From Hybos culiciformis (lineage: Eukaryota > Arthropoda > Insecta > Diptera > Hybotidae), in the NCBI GenBank assembly GCA_964007475.1, contig OZ023275.1:37381381-37445380 (forward strand): 64,000 nt of DNA, in the 5' to 3' direction. Of this stretch, positions 11,761 to 24,661 are shown in pieces. Numbering within the stretch: position 1 is the stretch's first letter; every line of letters starts with the position of its first letter. The notes below the pieces were generated by a model that saw only the letters and a list, made by a program, of their open reading frames with translations, searched no databases and was not told where the DNA came from. A program made the position numbers and the translations under genes.

Positions 11761-13860
11761 TTGTTGTAATGTTTTTCTTTTTATTATTTTTGTCAAATTT
11801 ATATAATACTTACATAAAATATAATATGTACCTAGATATAAAATATACTATAATAAAATTGATTTAAAATATGCTTGAAAATTGATTTTAATGAACTTAC
11901 TTCTTTCATTAGTTACCTATATGTAACTATTGAAGTTATAATAAACATAGCTTAATTGAAATTGTATTATCAAAAGTATTTATCGAGCAATGCATCATTT
12001 AAATATTCCTTAAATTCTAGTTACTATTAAATATATTATTATATTATATTATGTGTAGGTAAATAAGTTACTATTGACAATTAGGTATTTCCTATTTAAA
12101 AAGAAATTATTTAGTCGAAATTAAGATTATTGTTTTTACGCCTGAATGTGTATTATCAAAACATTTTGAACGATTTTTATTATCATTTATTATCTTATGA
12201 AAACATTTTTTAAGGATGCATAGAATTTAACATATATATACCTATAATGTTCTCTCAAATATATACATTTCAATATTTTTATTAACATAAAACATTGTTA
12301 AAAAAAATATATCAACGCAAAAAAAAAATTTAATTTTCCCCTCGACATAATTTTAAGGATTTTAAGGAACTGAAAAATTATCGAAATTTTATCATGAGTA
12401 GTTAAAAAAAAAACTGGTGTTTCTTCAAAATTATGAGAAAAATAAAATGAGGAAAAATTATGTAAATTTTATAGAATGATATAGAAAATTTGAATTATTA
12501 TATAAATTGGTTTTATTATTGATATCAACAGGATATAAAGACATAATTAATTTCCCTTTTATACAAATTTGTTATAAATATTCCGATATTTAATAATGTG
12601 ATAAAATATTGAAATTATTAGTATTTGAGGCTGTTTTTTTAAAAAAAATAACTTTTAATTACAATTTTATTTTAGAAAAGAAATATTTTGTTAATATTTA
12701 GAGCCTCACATACTCTATTTACATGATGCTTGTTTCACTGACTAAACCTGGATTTTCTGTTTACCAAACATCCCCATACTATGATAAATTTTGCTATAGA
12801 GTTTCACCCTTCTTAAAAAGAATATAAAAATTAATAAACTTTCGAATATAGTATGAAAATAACATAATGAAAACTTTATCATCGTATTTTATTTTTCATA
12901 AAATATTTAATTTTTGTATTATAATGTTCTTAAGTATTTACTATACACAATGTATCTGTTGTTACCATATATATATTAAACTATATATTCCTAGCTTATT
13001 GCCCGTAAAAAAGCGTAGTCAAAGTTGAACGTGTAAATGTGTGCGTTTTCATGTAATTTTGCTTAAAATTCAAGGGATCGTTATAATAGATTCCTTTTTC
13101 GGATGTAACAAAATATTATTAATTAAGTTACATGGCCACCACAGGAAATTATGATAATTACGTATAAAGTAATTTTATTTTAAAAATCAAAAGATTTATT
13201 ATTTTTACCTGTGAAAATTTAAGTTTATTTGAATTTATTTGAAACTTCTTATTTTTTATTAAAAGACTAGATTTAATACCTCATTTTTTTATCACATTTT
13301 AATTAAACATTTTTATCACATTTTTTTCATTAAGATAAACTAATTATGATAATTATTTTAAAATAATTAATTATAAAATGTAAATGACTAAAGTGATTGC
13401 TGTTAATTTTGGCACTACTTGGAACAATATCAATATTTTGCCCATTCAAAATTTTTAGGTTGAACATCCAATGTTTTTTTCCAATTGAATCAGTCGGAAA
13501 TCTAAAAAGCTTAATTTTGTAATAAAAGTTGTTAAGAAAAAAATTATATTACCAGTGAAAACTAATCTGGCTTCCTTTTTTAAAACCCGATTCACAATCT
13601 TTCACAAAACATCGAGCCATTATTAAAAAAAAAATGAATTATTAAAAAACACAAATGAAATGTAAAATATTAAAAATTATCTGTTCTTGATTTTTTTGAA
13701 TTTTTAAAACTTCACTTATCAAACTTTGTTTATATTTTTCAAATACAAAATTCAAATTTAAATAAAAAACGGAAACGGAAACATCTCGAACTTTAGCAAA
13801 AATGTTTTTCAAAATAACATTCACTACCGATGCCAATATTATTAGAAAAAAATTTACATT
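11761..13860. other. Gene-free AT-rich region
   Basis: Up to about 12240 this is the duplicated 3' flank of DUF1091 copy 4. Beyond that I see AT-rich sequence with no convincing exon, RNA gene or inverted repeat. Confidence 0.5.
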
Positions 13861-14019
13861 TCATAATGCCCCAAGAACGTATGTGACCGTCCTGTGTTTG
13901 TTTTTGAAGTTTATACTTCTTTAGCGGCGTTGGAAGAAATTTGGTAGAGGGTAAAAATCCATTTTCATATAGAATTTTTCTGAGAATCGTCCGTCATCAT
14001 TTTTTAAAAAAATTAAAAA

Positions 14020-14150
14020 AAAATGTATTCATTGGGGAATCGAACCTGACACCTTCACTCGTCCGATGTTCTAGCCACTAAGCCATATAGCCCATATGAT
14101 TTTGGATTTCTAAAATTTAATAAAAAAATTCTAATAAACCATTCATTTTT
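14020..14150 (-). repeat. tRNA-like SINE head, copy A
   Basis: On the minus strand there is an A-box-like TGGCTTAGTGGCTAG followed about 33 bases later by a B-box-like GGTTCGATTCC, the spacing of a tRNA-derived pol III promoter. The T stem is mismatched, so it is not an intact tRNA gene. The same sequence with substitutions recurs at 17030-17160. The SINE body probably continues to about 13870. Confidence 0.6.
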
Positions 14151-14805
14151 TTGTTTTTATTTTATTGTAGGAGAATAAAAAATAATACTCAAAAAAAAAA
14201 TAAGAAAAGAATTAGAATACTCAAAAACCGAGTTTGAAAAATTAACTAACACAAACAAAAATAAACTCATATAGACAATATGGCTTATAGGCTTTCCAAA
14301 CTAAGAATTTTATTCATGAATTAAATCAGGATATCCCTCAATTGAAAATTGGTGTTCACACCATGATTTTTTTTAACCCGGGTTAATTTTGTTGTTTTTT
14401 TACTTTTATTTTTTTTCTTAATTTTCTAAATAAAAATTAGTGAATAAAATTTAATCAAAAATAATTAAAAAATTCTATAAAAAAATTCTATAAGTGAATT
14501 AATTAATTTAAAATTAAAATTCGAAAAATAAAAATTACAAAAAAAAAAAAATTATTTTATTTTTAAGTTTTTTTTTAGCCATTTTGTTTTTTCTTTTTTT
14601 AATTATTCAAACGTACATGCCCAACCGATAATTTTTTGACGTAATCATAACATATCAGGACTTATTCTTTTAATTTATCAGGTGAATCTGATTTAACTCA
14701 CATTTAACTCAACTTTAAATCAACTACATTTTTTGTATGATAAACCTCCTTTAATTCAACAACTATTTATAAACATTTGCGAATCCTTATTTAATCCCGA
14801 AGTTT

Positions 14806-14895
14806 GGAAAGGCTATTAGTAGTAGAACATCACACTGTAAGTCTGAAAGGTGCCTGGTTCGATTCCCAATGACGAGTTTTTTTTTTTTAATAAAA
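14806..14895 (+). repeat. tRNA-like SINE head, related type
   Basis: On the plus strand, GGCTATTAGTAGTAGAACAT resembles an A-box region and GGTTCGATTCCC is a B box; a T/A-rich tail starts right after. The layout is like the minus-strand copies at 14020 and 17030, but the sequence between the boxes differs. It probably represents another tRNA-derived repeat. Confidence 0.5.
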
Positions 14896-14899
14896 AAAC

Positions 14900-16140
14900 A
14901 AATCCTTTTAGTATTTTTGGAAAACGTTAAATATTCAGGATATATGATAAAAATTAAATTTTTGCACCACTTAACAATTCTTGAATTAAAATAAAAATAT
15001 GATTTATAGTTTTTCATTAAAAAAAATAAATTAAATAATCCTTTTCTTTGTGGGTCCCCAAAAAAAAATTCTCATGTGACAACGGAATTTATTGTCGATT
15101 TATTTATATATGTATAATAAAATAAGGGACTATGAAATAATTAAAAAGTAATAGTTAGCAATAGAAATATACATTTATTTTTTGATCCTATATTTTTTAA
15201 TTTATAGCTTAAATATTATTTGCCAAATACGATCCTAATTTCAATTTGATATTTTCGTCTATTTTTTATTTTGATATGCATATTGTGAAAACTTCGGAAT
15301 TTCACGCAGTTACGAATGATTAAATATAAAAATATAAAATATTGTTAACTTCATATTATTTAACGTCTCAAATTAATTATAGATTTAGTCTAGACAAATA
15401 ATATTATTTCCAGTCGATGATGAACTTTTACAGATAAGACTTATATAAACAAAATACAATAAAATAGATTTAAATGCCAAAATTTAATAAAATTATTTAA
15501 CAATTGATTAATATGAACAAAAATTTAGTAAAATGTCTTAAAATTCGATTTATATGAACAAAATTTCGATTTATAATTCATAATGTTTAATTTAAATTAG
15601 TTATTCGAGCTGATTTTCCATCAAATAAAATAATTTTCGAAACATCTGGGAAATGTTTTTACACACTCTAGATTATTTTTATTTTCATTTTTATTTTGAA
15701 ATTAGTTTAAAATAAAAAATGAGACATAAGCTTTTCCAGACAAATTTTTTATTTTTAATGTGCAATCAACCCTATTTTTGTCAAATATTTTAATTTTTTT
15801 TTTTTCATAATAATTAGTTTTTTTGAGATATTTAAACAAACCAAAATGTTTTTATCAGCCACTAATTTATCATTTTTTATACATATTCTATTTTTGAAGC
15901 AAAACACAGAGCTAAGTAAAATTGTAGCAAATTTGGTTCAAAAAAATTTGCAAATTAGGCGCTCTTTGATTTTTTATTTTAATTTATATAAATGGAAAAA
16001 ACTTTTAATTAATAAATAGTGTTTTATAATTTTATAATACATATTATAAAATTAAAATGTAGCTAAAAACTTATTTGAGAACTTAGTTGAAAACTGTATA
16101 ATTTCATATATGAATTAATGCAATTGAATATTGCTATAAA
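14900..16140. other. Gene-free AT-rich region
   Basis: No coding or structural signal recognised in this stretch. Confidence 0.4.
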
Positions 16141-16359
16141 ATGGATGTAAAAAATATTGGAAACGTTGACAGATGTATAAATTTAAGTATCGAGATGCTA
16201 TTTCTTTTTAAAAATTTAATTGTGAAAAAAAAACTATCCTATTCAGAAATCAGTTTTTTAATAGCGAGTTCAATGAACTATTTTTCAATATTGTGGGCAG
16301 CGTTCTGCAATATTCACAGCTTTTTCGTGCAATCTTATTTTCACAATAGATTAACATAA
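16141..16359 (+). CDS. Short hypothetical open frame (72 aa), unrecognised
   Basis: A 72-codon frame starting MDVKNIGNVDRCIN and rich in Phe, Leu and Ile, with one moderately hydrophobic segment. I do not recognise it. In DNA this AT-rich such a frame can be chance, and no splice-linked partner exon was found. Listed only because it begins with a clear Met in a gene-poor interval. Confidence 0.15.
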   Translation: MDVKNIGNVDRCINLSIEMLFLFKNLIVKKKLSYSEISFLIASSMNYFSILWAAFCNIHSFFVQSYFHNRLT

Positions 16360-16713
16360 TCTTGTGATCATTCATAAAAAATTTAGACACCGGATAATAG
16401 GTATATCACTAAAGTCCCAACTAATTTTCAAACATGTTTTACCACTTACTATGACAAGACAGTTATATGTATATATGTATTTAAACAAGCATTTGTTAAT
16501 CCTGTTGTAGTTAATAAGATAATAAACGCTAAAAAAAGTACGAATTTCCCGGGAGAAAAATAAGTAAGAAAAGTGATCACATTTCATTTCATGTTTCATG
16601 TTTTTGTTTTATTTTTTTTACAGAGATCATGTAACCACTACAGTTATAAACATTATATCCTATAAAACAAATTTATAATATTGGACGCACTAAACTCGTT
16701 ACAAATAATTTTA

Positions 16714-16992
16714 TTAAAGCCTTGAGAAACAACATAGGTATATTTTGGCATTGATATTATAGATATCGATCAAGTAATTTATCATTATAGGTTTTCCCGG
16801 CTCAAAACATGCAAAAAAAAAAATTTTTAAAATAGGTAGCTGTGGTGAAATAAAGATTACCAGACCAAAAATTTTGGGTAGGAATTCATAATTATCGTAC
16901 ACTTTTTTAATTTCAAATATATAAGTATATATAGGGCCCACTATTACAAGCAAAAAAATTACATATTCTACCAATAAAAAAATTATGTTCAA
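16714..16992 (-). CDS. Hypothetical hydrophobic open frame, possibly a receptor fragment
   Basis: A 92-codon frame with two strongly hydrophobic segments (MNIIFLLVEYVIFLLVIVG and a second around FGLVIFISPQLPILKIFFF). The order membrane segment, short polar loop, membrane segment with a lysine resembles the first part of insect odorant receptors, but no diagnostic motif is present and no downstream exon was found. It could be a receptor relic or chance. Confidence 0.2.
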   Translation of the reverse strand: MNIIFLLVEYVIFLLVIVGPIYTYIFEIKKVYDNYEFLPKIFGLVIFISPQLPILKIFFFACFEPGKPIMINYLIDIYNINAKIYLCCFSRL

Positions 16993-17029
16993 AAAAATTA
17001 AAAATTATTATGTTCAAAAAAAGTAAAAA

Positions 17030-17160
17030 AATTAAAAAAAAAAATGTATTCATTGGGGAATCGAACTTGAACCTTTACTCTCATAGTCTGATGTTCTAGC
17101 CACTAAACCATATAGTCCATATGGTTTTGAATTTCTAAAATATAATAAAAAAATTCTAAT
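17030..17160 (-). repeat. tRNA-like SINE head, copy B
   Basis: Near-duplicate of the minus-strand repeat at 14020-14150: same TGTATTCATTGGGGAATCGA start, the same A- and B-box-like segments, and the same AT-rich continuation past the head. Substitutions and small indels separate the two copies. Confidence 0.6.
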
Positions 17161-17163
17161 TTA

Positions 17164-17620
17164 TGACATCTTATTATAAGTTATAATGTGCAGTGCAATT
17201 TTTCCCTCTTTTTTATTATCTAATATGTTTGTAAACTTCTGTTTTAGATTTTAAGATTTTTAAAGTAGAATAAAACTCGCACATTTTTTTATGATATTTT
17301 GTTATAAGTTGCAATGTATAGTGCGATTTTTTTCCCTTTTTTTTATAATCTAATATCGAATGTTTGTTAACTTCTATTTTAGTTTAAGATTTTTAAAGTA
17401 GAATGAAACTCGCACATTTTTTTATGATATTTTGTTATAAGTTGCAATGTGCAGTGCGATTTTTTTCCTTTTTTTTTATTAACTAATATCGAATGTTTGT
17501 TAACTTCTGTTTTAGATTTTAAGATTTTTAAAGTAGAATAAAACTCGCACATCTTTTTATGTTATTTTATTATAAGTTGCAATGTGCAGGCGAATTTTTT
17601 CCCTTTTTTATTTCGAACGG
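17164..17620. repeat. Tandem repeat, about 134-bp unit, about 3.3 copies
   Basis: The unit contains TTATAAGTTGCAATGTGCAG, a T-rich run, TCTAATATCGAATGTTTGTT and TAAAGTAGAATAAAACTCGC. The AACTCGC landmark ends at 17280, 17413 and 17548, giving spacings of 133 and 135. Copies differ by scattered substitutions and small indels. No coding potential. Confidence 0.85.
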
Positions 17621-17692
17621 TTGTCTTCTGTTTCAAGAAACATATTTTTTTCCGTTATACACTTAATATTGGTAATCAGAATGAATATTATT

Positions 17693-18286
17693 GAAAAAAC
17701 ACACGAAGCAGTCATAGAACTGCCTACAGAAGTTTATACTTAAAAAATTAAACTATGAAATAACAGTGGCTACAAATGATAGGCTGCTGAGTACAAAATG
17801 TAAATTAAAATAAAAATATTTTAATTTACATTTTGTACTGTCATTTGTAGCCACTGTTATTTCATAGTTTAAATTTTTTAAGTATAAACTTCTGTAGGCA
17901 GTTCTATGACTGCTTCGGCGCAGTGAAATAAGGCCGCGGGAAATAAGGCCGCGGGAAATAAGGCCGCGATAGGTTTTTTGTTGCGGTCTTATTTTGAAAA
18001 ATGAAATAAGGCCGCGAGGAATTTTTTGCGGTCTTATTTCATTTTTCAAAACGAAATAAGGCCGCGAGGAATTTTTTGCGGTCTTATTTCATTTTTCAAA
18101 ATGAAGTAAGACCGCGAGGATTTTTTCGCGGCCTTATTTCATTTTGAAAAACGAAATAAGGCCGCGAAAAAATCTTCGCGGCCTTATTTCATTTTTCAAA
18201 ATGAAATAAGACCGCAACAAAAAAACGTCGCGGCCTTATTTCCTGCGGCCTTATTTCCATCCCCCGACTGCTTCGTGTGTTTTTTC
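17693..18286. mobile_element. 594-bp fold-back element with inverted ends
   Basis: The first and last 21 bases are perfect inverted repeats, starting GAAAAAACACACGAAGCAGT on the left. The left third (17705-17925) is itself a long hairpin whose arms, about 105 bp each, start GAAGCAGTCATAGAACTGCC. The right part is an array of 50-bp palindromic units. No open frame of its own. No clear target duplication was found, so the exact insertion edges rest on the inverted ends. Confidence 0.75.
17937..18256. repeat. Array of 50-bp palindromic GC-rich units
   Basis: Units start at 18003, 18053, 18103, 18153 and 18203, exactly 50 bases apart. Each is a hairpin of the form GAAATAAGGCCGCGA, short loop, (C/G)CGG(T/C)CTTATTTC, joined by an ATTTTTCAAAA-type linker. 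Shorter GGAAATAAGGCCGCG repeats precede them at 17937-17970. The GCGG/CCGC cores stand out sharply in this AT-rich region. Confidence 0.9.
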
Positions 18287-18382
18287 TCAGTCATGGTTAG
18301 CTATAAAAAAAATGTGAATTGGAAAAACATCTGATTTTCTACTTGTGCTGCACTTTTTTCATTCAATACATAGGCAACTAAA

Positions 18383-18882
18383 TATATCCTAATAGGAACT
18401 GGAAGCATGAAAACATCAATGACGTCCTTAAGACAAAGTTGCTGCCGGTGACGGCTTTCTTACTCCCAAATCTCGATGACATTCCCATATATATGGCCGC
18501 CTAATTCATTGATGACTTTGTGATCAACAAAGTCATCGGTAAAAGGAGCAGGTGGAATATATCAAAATGAAACGCTTCCACAAATTTTTTTTTCTTTTCT
18601 GGTTTATTCAAAATAAATCAAAAACTAAAATGAATTAAAAACAAAAAAATCTGCTATTATTCTTCTTTCTTTTTAAATTAACAGTTATTTTTTCATAGAA
18701 TTCCGAATACTTTTTTTTGTTGATGACAACTTCGTATAAATTGTCATCGAGAAAGGAATCAAGTATCTATTTTCTAATTACTACTAAATGAATTTGTCCC
18801 TAATGAAATTTTCAAAGGGTGAAAGTCGATGATTTCATTGATGACTTTTGTCATTACTCCTCTAAGTTCCTATTGGGATATA
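18383..18882. mobile_element. Small MITE-like element, about 500 bp
   Basis: The ends TATATCCTAATAGGAACT and (reverse complement of the right end) TATATCCCAATAGGAACT form an 18-bp inverted repeat with one mismatch. Inside are several GATGACTTTGT / GTCATC palindromic motifs, some near each end. No reading frame. A TA target duplication is possible but cannot be separated from the TATA at the ends. Confidence 0.6.
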
Positions 18883-21800
18883 GTTAATATATATATATGG
18901 TTGTTACGGATACTACATAGTATTCACATCATAATATTGTTTATGTAATTATCAGCAATTTATCAGAAAAAGAACCTTGTTTATATTATAGGAGTAAATT
19001 TATATAACGTATTTGATAAATGGACAATAAGTAAATAAGGCAACTATAAAAAAAACCAAAAAAAAATTTATCATAATAATAATAATAAATATTACATCAA
19101 ATTCTGGAAAATTAATTAGTAATCTTGAATTGTTAGAATATTATTGTGTCAGTTAAGAATAAGATAACTTAACTAACTAATAAAAGAAGAAAATAACTTT
19201 TTTTTATAACAATAGTATCCATACTCTGTTGGGCTTATTTCAAATCTATAAACAAATTAATTTATTTGAACAATCATGGACCAATTACGAAATACATTAT
19301 TTTACTCTACATTAAATCGACGCAATTCAAGAAAGCTAAAGTAAATGTTCAATCCTTTATATCTTCCTGGATATTATTTTGATCTTTCAATAAGAAAAGT
19401 ATATCAAATTATTTCACAAAATCAGTTTTCTTACAAAAAAAATTTATATATAAAAACTCTTAGGTGATATAAAAGTAAAATAACAATTTTTAAAAATTTT
19501 TCTTTTTTGACATTCATTTTTGAATATACACACCAATGAATAATAATGAACTGTGAATCTTTTATGGAAATTTAATTTTCCGTTTCTTGACCTCTTAGCA
19601 TAATCAGTTTCTCAGTTAAAAATTTGTAGCACATTATGCTAATGTTTAATCAGACAAAAATCTGAAAATAAATAAAATAAAAAAGAAATTTAGAATTCAG
19701 ATTTTTATTTTATTATTTGGTATTTAACTTTTGCACCCCATAAAATTTTCCTTACCGAAACCAAAAAGAGAAGTGTAAATATCGACCCTAATTCTATAAT
19801 ACGATTTTAAATTGAATTTTATTTGCCGAAAACAAAAAAACTGTTAATTCATTTTCTTTAAGAATTTTTCTTTTTTAAATATAAATTTGTTTTTCTTTGT
19901 TTGAAAAAAAAATAGAATTAATTACTTTTCTATTTAGAATATAGCATTACCTATTACTAGTCCCAGCAATGAATCGCCCTTCTTTGGTATATAAAAAATT
20001 CATAATACAGAAGTATTCTACAAATAAATTTTTCATTTATATTTTCTTTGTTCACCATCAATCGTATATACAAAAATCAGTTTGATCTTCATCAAATTTA
20101 GTTTGAATTATTGAGAATAATAATTGGCAATAAAATTGCGACGATCAGATTCGGGCAATCAAATTGGTTGATGAACAAATTTTGAAAGTATTTCTGCGAT
20201 TCTAATAGAACCCAAAAATTCTGCTAATTAATGACAACAATTTACTGAGCTATTATATGCCAGAAGAATATTATACTTACGAGAATAGGTTTTATTAAAA
20301 ATAAAACAAAAATTTTAAATATAATTTTCGAAATTATAATTTTATTTGATAAGTGTTAAAAAAAAAAAAAAAAATTAATCAATAAGCATTATTTTTTGTT
20401 TGTGAAATTTATTGTGATTTCGGATATAAATCAGTGAGCATAGAATAAATTAAATAGAAATGAGGTTATGCTTTATATACAAATGGTAGACAAAGAAAAT
20501 GATAATTTTTTAATATAATCATTTGGAAAATAGATAAATAATAGGAAAATAGAAATGAAAAGGTATATTCAATTTTAAAGTAGAATAAATTTTGAAATTT
20601 TCACACCATATTTTTTATTAAGATTATATTTATTTCAAATTAAGCAAGATAAAACGACCTTCTGTATTAAATCTTGTCATTGTGTACTTATATTTCTAGA
20701 CCAATTCAATACTTAAAAAATCTATTGTGTATCGGCACTTAAATGTAATACTATGTATTATTGTTATTTTTAATTTTTAATTAAAGAAACATATAAAACA
20801 AAAAATAAAATTTAACGCATTTGATTTGATAGTGCAAAACCCTTTCAAAAGAAGCTGTCAATTTTGATTTTTTATAAATACTTTAATCCATGTTCCTCGT
20901 AAGCAGAACTTTTTCGGCATTCCTAGAACTATAATCCCGAAGTTTATGTTAAAATAATATCGCATTTTCTATCAAAGATAAAGTTTTAAAATTTGCATTA
21001 ATAGTAATTGTTAAAAAAAAATTTTCAGATCTTTATCTTTTCAAAGGAGTCTTAGCAAAAGATGTTCCTTCAATAAATATTAAAATAATAAAAAATCACA
21101 TATAATGAAAAAAAAAGTTTTTCTTTAAGATTTTTATATCGCTAGTCCATAAATCTTTTAAAATGAACCACATACACAAAATATAAATTCATTTATTTTA
21201 TTCCAAATCCAATCAAAAATTATAACCTTTTGTTTTTTAGCTGAACCGCAGATTTAGCTTTATACGAACTTTTGTTTATTGAAAATCATAAAAATTTGTT
21301 CAAGCCTTAGGCTCTAATATTTTATTCAACTTGAATTAAATAGAAAAATAACAATTTTTTTTTCTTAATTAAATTTTTTTTTATTACCCTTTATATAAAT
21401 AAAATGTTTTTACAAAGTTAAATATTTATTTATGTTTTTTTCTTTTAACATAAACATTTTATGAAAACAGTTTACATTTTAATATGTTTTGAAAACAATT
21501 AGCTTATCTTTAAAAAGGTCGGTGGAACTAAAAATTTATACGTTGTATGTATAATGTGTAGAAAAATGAATAGGTAAAATGTTGAGTTGTAAAAATTCTC
21601 TATTTCTATAAACTTAAAAAAATTTATGTACAAATAAGTTGATTACAAAATTAAATATATTTAACAAAAAAAAAAACTAAATTTAAATTTAATTTTAGAT
21701 AATTATACATGTTTTTTTTTTTTTTTTAAACACTAAGAGAAAAATGATTTATTTATTTATTGCTTGGTTCAAAGAATTTATATTTATATTCTTAAACTAA

Positions 21801-24661
21801 ATAAAAACATGCACAAAATTGAATCGAGTTCTTGAAATCATTTTGTTTAGTTTTATAATAAATAAATTGAAATTGACGAATGATTCTAATTTATGTAATG
21901 TAAACTCTAGTAACAGAAGGAAGCAATCCGTTACGATGAAAAATATACTTAGGCCAAGTAATCACTAAACTCTTTTTAAACCTAGTATTATATGAATAGA
22001 TATCAATTATTTTTAAAAGAAGAGGTGTAGATCTCAACTAGTCAACCTTGTAGATAAGCTTAACTTTTTCCAAAATTATAGGGAGATATTATGAACATAT
22101 TCGTATTGAAAAAAAATTGATAATAATAAATAATGTCAAAATCAAAACTCATTAAGTAATAAAATTAAGAAAAAAAGTAATAATAATTCTAATGAGGACT
22201 TAGAATTTTTCGGATACAATATCAAAAGTATCATATTATATAAATATTCTTTCATGTAGCATTATGTTATTTTTTAAAAGACTAAAATGTGTATATTGTA
22301 CATATATATTTAGAAGATATGTAATACTTAGAAATATAATTAAGCATTTTCACTGTAATTTACTCTTAAATTAATTGACATGCTAACAAAAACCATTGTA
22401 TGTACATAAAAACAGAAAAGAAAGTTTTTCTCAGTATTTTTTTTTTTTTGTATTTTTCACCATTCAAAGTGAATTATCTATTTTCTTAACACTTTATTAT
22501 ATTAATAAAATATTCTTTTCATTCTTAGAAGTTAATTCTGTAAAACTTAATGAACTGCCTTTTTGACAAAAAAATAAAAATATATTACAGAGTATATACC
22601 ACATACTATGTAAGTATATTTTGTACATTTGTATGATTAACATGTGTACAACTTACATAACTTTAGTTATAAACAATTTGTCATAAAAGAAATTATCGTC
22701 TTTTAATCTAAAAACTAAACTATTTTCTCTATATATTATTATTATTATTGTCTTTTCTCTCCAAAATCAAATTAACGTGTAAAAAAGAAAATTTCAATAG
22801 CTTTTCGTTTGAATTTATTTTATAAATGATTTGTTTCTGGCTTATATAGGTACCTAAAATAATAGTCAACAAATAACATATTTTTCTGTAAGATTAGAGT
22901 TTTGTCTGAACATTAAAATTGTGTATATAAAAAGAACTAAAAACATAATTAGAGTACCTATTTACTCTTACATTTACCCTGAACATTTTGTCCTTAATTT
23001 AAACAAAATTATGTTTATCGTAAATTTAAAGATCCAGTTCTGTGTAGAAAAACATTTTAATTTTTATTTCCTATTTTGATTATATTTTCTGACACATACA
23101 AAAGATAAAAGTATCCTGATATAAAGTAGTCTAAATCTGATTAGTAATTCATAATAAAATTATTTAAAATAAAAATCAAAAACTTAATTTGCTTGAAACT
23201 ATTTAATTTTGATATTATAATTTATCGGCACTAATATGAAAACCTTTATTTATCCCATTTCACTGGTTATAAAGAATATAAAGGATATAATACATATATA
23301 TTCGCTTGAATAACACAAACATTAACGTATTTTTATATGTTTATCCTCAATAAAGGATAAGTGTTTTATCATCACATGACAAACATATAAAAATTTATAT
23401 TTCAAGTGCTATACTTAGTATTTTAAGATAAATATATAATAAAAAAAATTTTTGCTCTTATTTTATTTTTATTTATATTATTATTATTATTATTTTTTTA
23501 AAGAATAATAGCATTTCACTTAAATTTCCTTCTTCTTTTAGAACAATATTAGTTATCATCAAAAAAATGAAAACAAAACGAATCAAATTCAAAATGACAT
23601 TAAACAACAAAGCAAAACAAAGCAAAAAAAAAAAGTTTTCATTCTTAAACAGATAAATAAATATTAATAAATAAAAAGAATTGATTTATGTATCATGTGT
23701 AAACAATGCATAAATCTGAATTTTTTATTAATAATATTATGTATAGGTATTTTACATTAAAAAAATGATGTATATCATACATGTAGTAAATAGTTGAAGA
23801 TTTTATGGTATGAATTAAAGCAAACATACATATGTGAAACGAAAACTTAACGACACCCTAGCCTAGACTGAACTTATGGTTAGAGCAAAAATTTGGAGGG
23901 AAAATTTAGAATTTGTTTTTGAAAGTTCAATTGAGTTTAGATTAGGAATTAGGATATAGTATCTAAAACTTTAATAAAGTCTATTTCTTCTTTTGAAATA
24001 TATTTTATTATGTATTTCGTTTATGAATTTTTTTTTTCAATTACATGGATCTCAAAAAAGTATTTTATTACAATAAAATAAAAAATTATTCTTTTAAAGT
24101 GTTTTGAAATCTTTTTACTTGTGGTCTTAAGAAATCTAAGAAAATTTCACTTAATGTCACATACCTTGTTAACTTTGAAAGACAAACACTTTTTTTTTTT
24201 TTTCAAATCATTTCCCAATAATTTCATAAAATCATCAGAATATATAGGATATAAAATAAGTATAATGTGTAGAGAAAATTAATAATAAAAAAAAAAAATT
24301 AATGGTAAAATAAGCAAGTAGGTAAATAAATTTTGTGAAAATAAAAAATTTTCACATCATGCCTTCTTTTATTTTCCTCATCTAAAAAAATTTCCACTGA
24401 AATGTCTATTCAACGAATTTCTAAATAATATAACGTAAAAAGATAATTCTAATATGTATACAAATTTCAATAAAAAATTATCAAATTGTACCTATTATTC
24501 GATTTAGAAAATCGATATTAAATAGTATTATAGTCTAATAAGTTTTCCATTTCCACAAATGGAATAAATTAGATTTTTTTCTAACATTAGCGATATATAA
24601 TAACTTAAAAGCACATAGCATTACAATCAAAAATTATTGATTTCGAAATATATAAGCTCAC
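18883..24661. other. 5.8-kb AT-rich gene desert
   Basis: I see no credible exon, RNA gene or well-defined repeat here, only AT-rich sequence with many homopolymer and TA runs. It ends at the target duplication CTCAC (24657-24661) next to the BEL element. Confidence 0.45.

Larger units (their letters stand above)
4501..12240 (+). repeat. Segmental duplication carrying DUF1091 copies 3 and 4
   Basis: The block from about 4500 through copy 3 and its 3' flank (to 7034, continuing 8146-8690) is repeated from about 8690 to 12240. Shared parts include the 5' flank (for example the AATCTAAGAAATCTAGTTA stretch), all exons, the inner part of intron 1 (near 6200-6290 and 11110-11200), and the 3' flank up to GCTTAATTGAAATT. 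Later transposon insertions broke the alignment: 4992-6177 and 7035-8145 in the first unit, and about 9185-11090 in the second. Boundaries are approximate. Confidence 0.8.

Noticed and set aside
14020..14150. Intact tRNA gene
   Set aside because: A- and B-box-like motifs exist, but the T stem and acceptor stem do not pair properly and the sequence recurs as a dispersed repeat, so a SINE is more likely.
14289..14814. Inverted pair AGGCTTTCCAAACT / AGTTTGGAAAGGCT as transposon ends
   Set aside because: The match is only about 11 bases, with no target duplication and no other end features.
17753..18049. 98-codon minus-strand frame with repeated RGLIS
   Set aside because: It is simply the translation of the palindromic repeat units in the fold-back element.
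17937..18256. CRISPR-like array because of exact 50-bp spacing
   Set aside because: There are no unique spacers, each unit is palindromic, and the DNA is eukaryotic.
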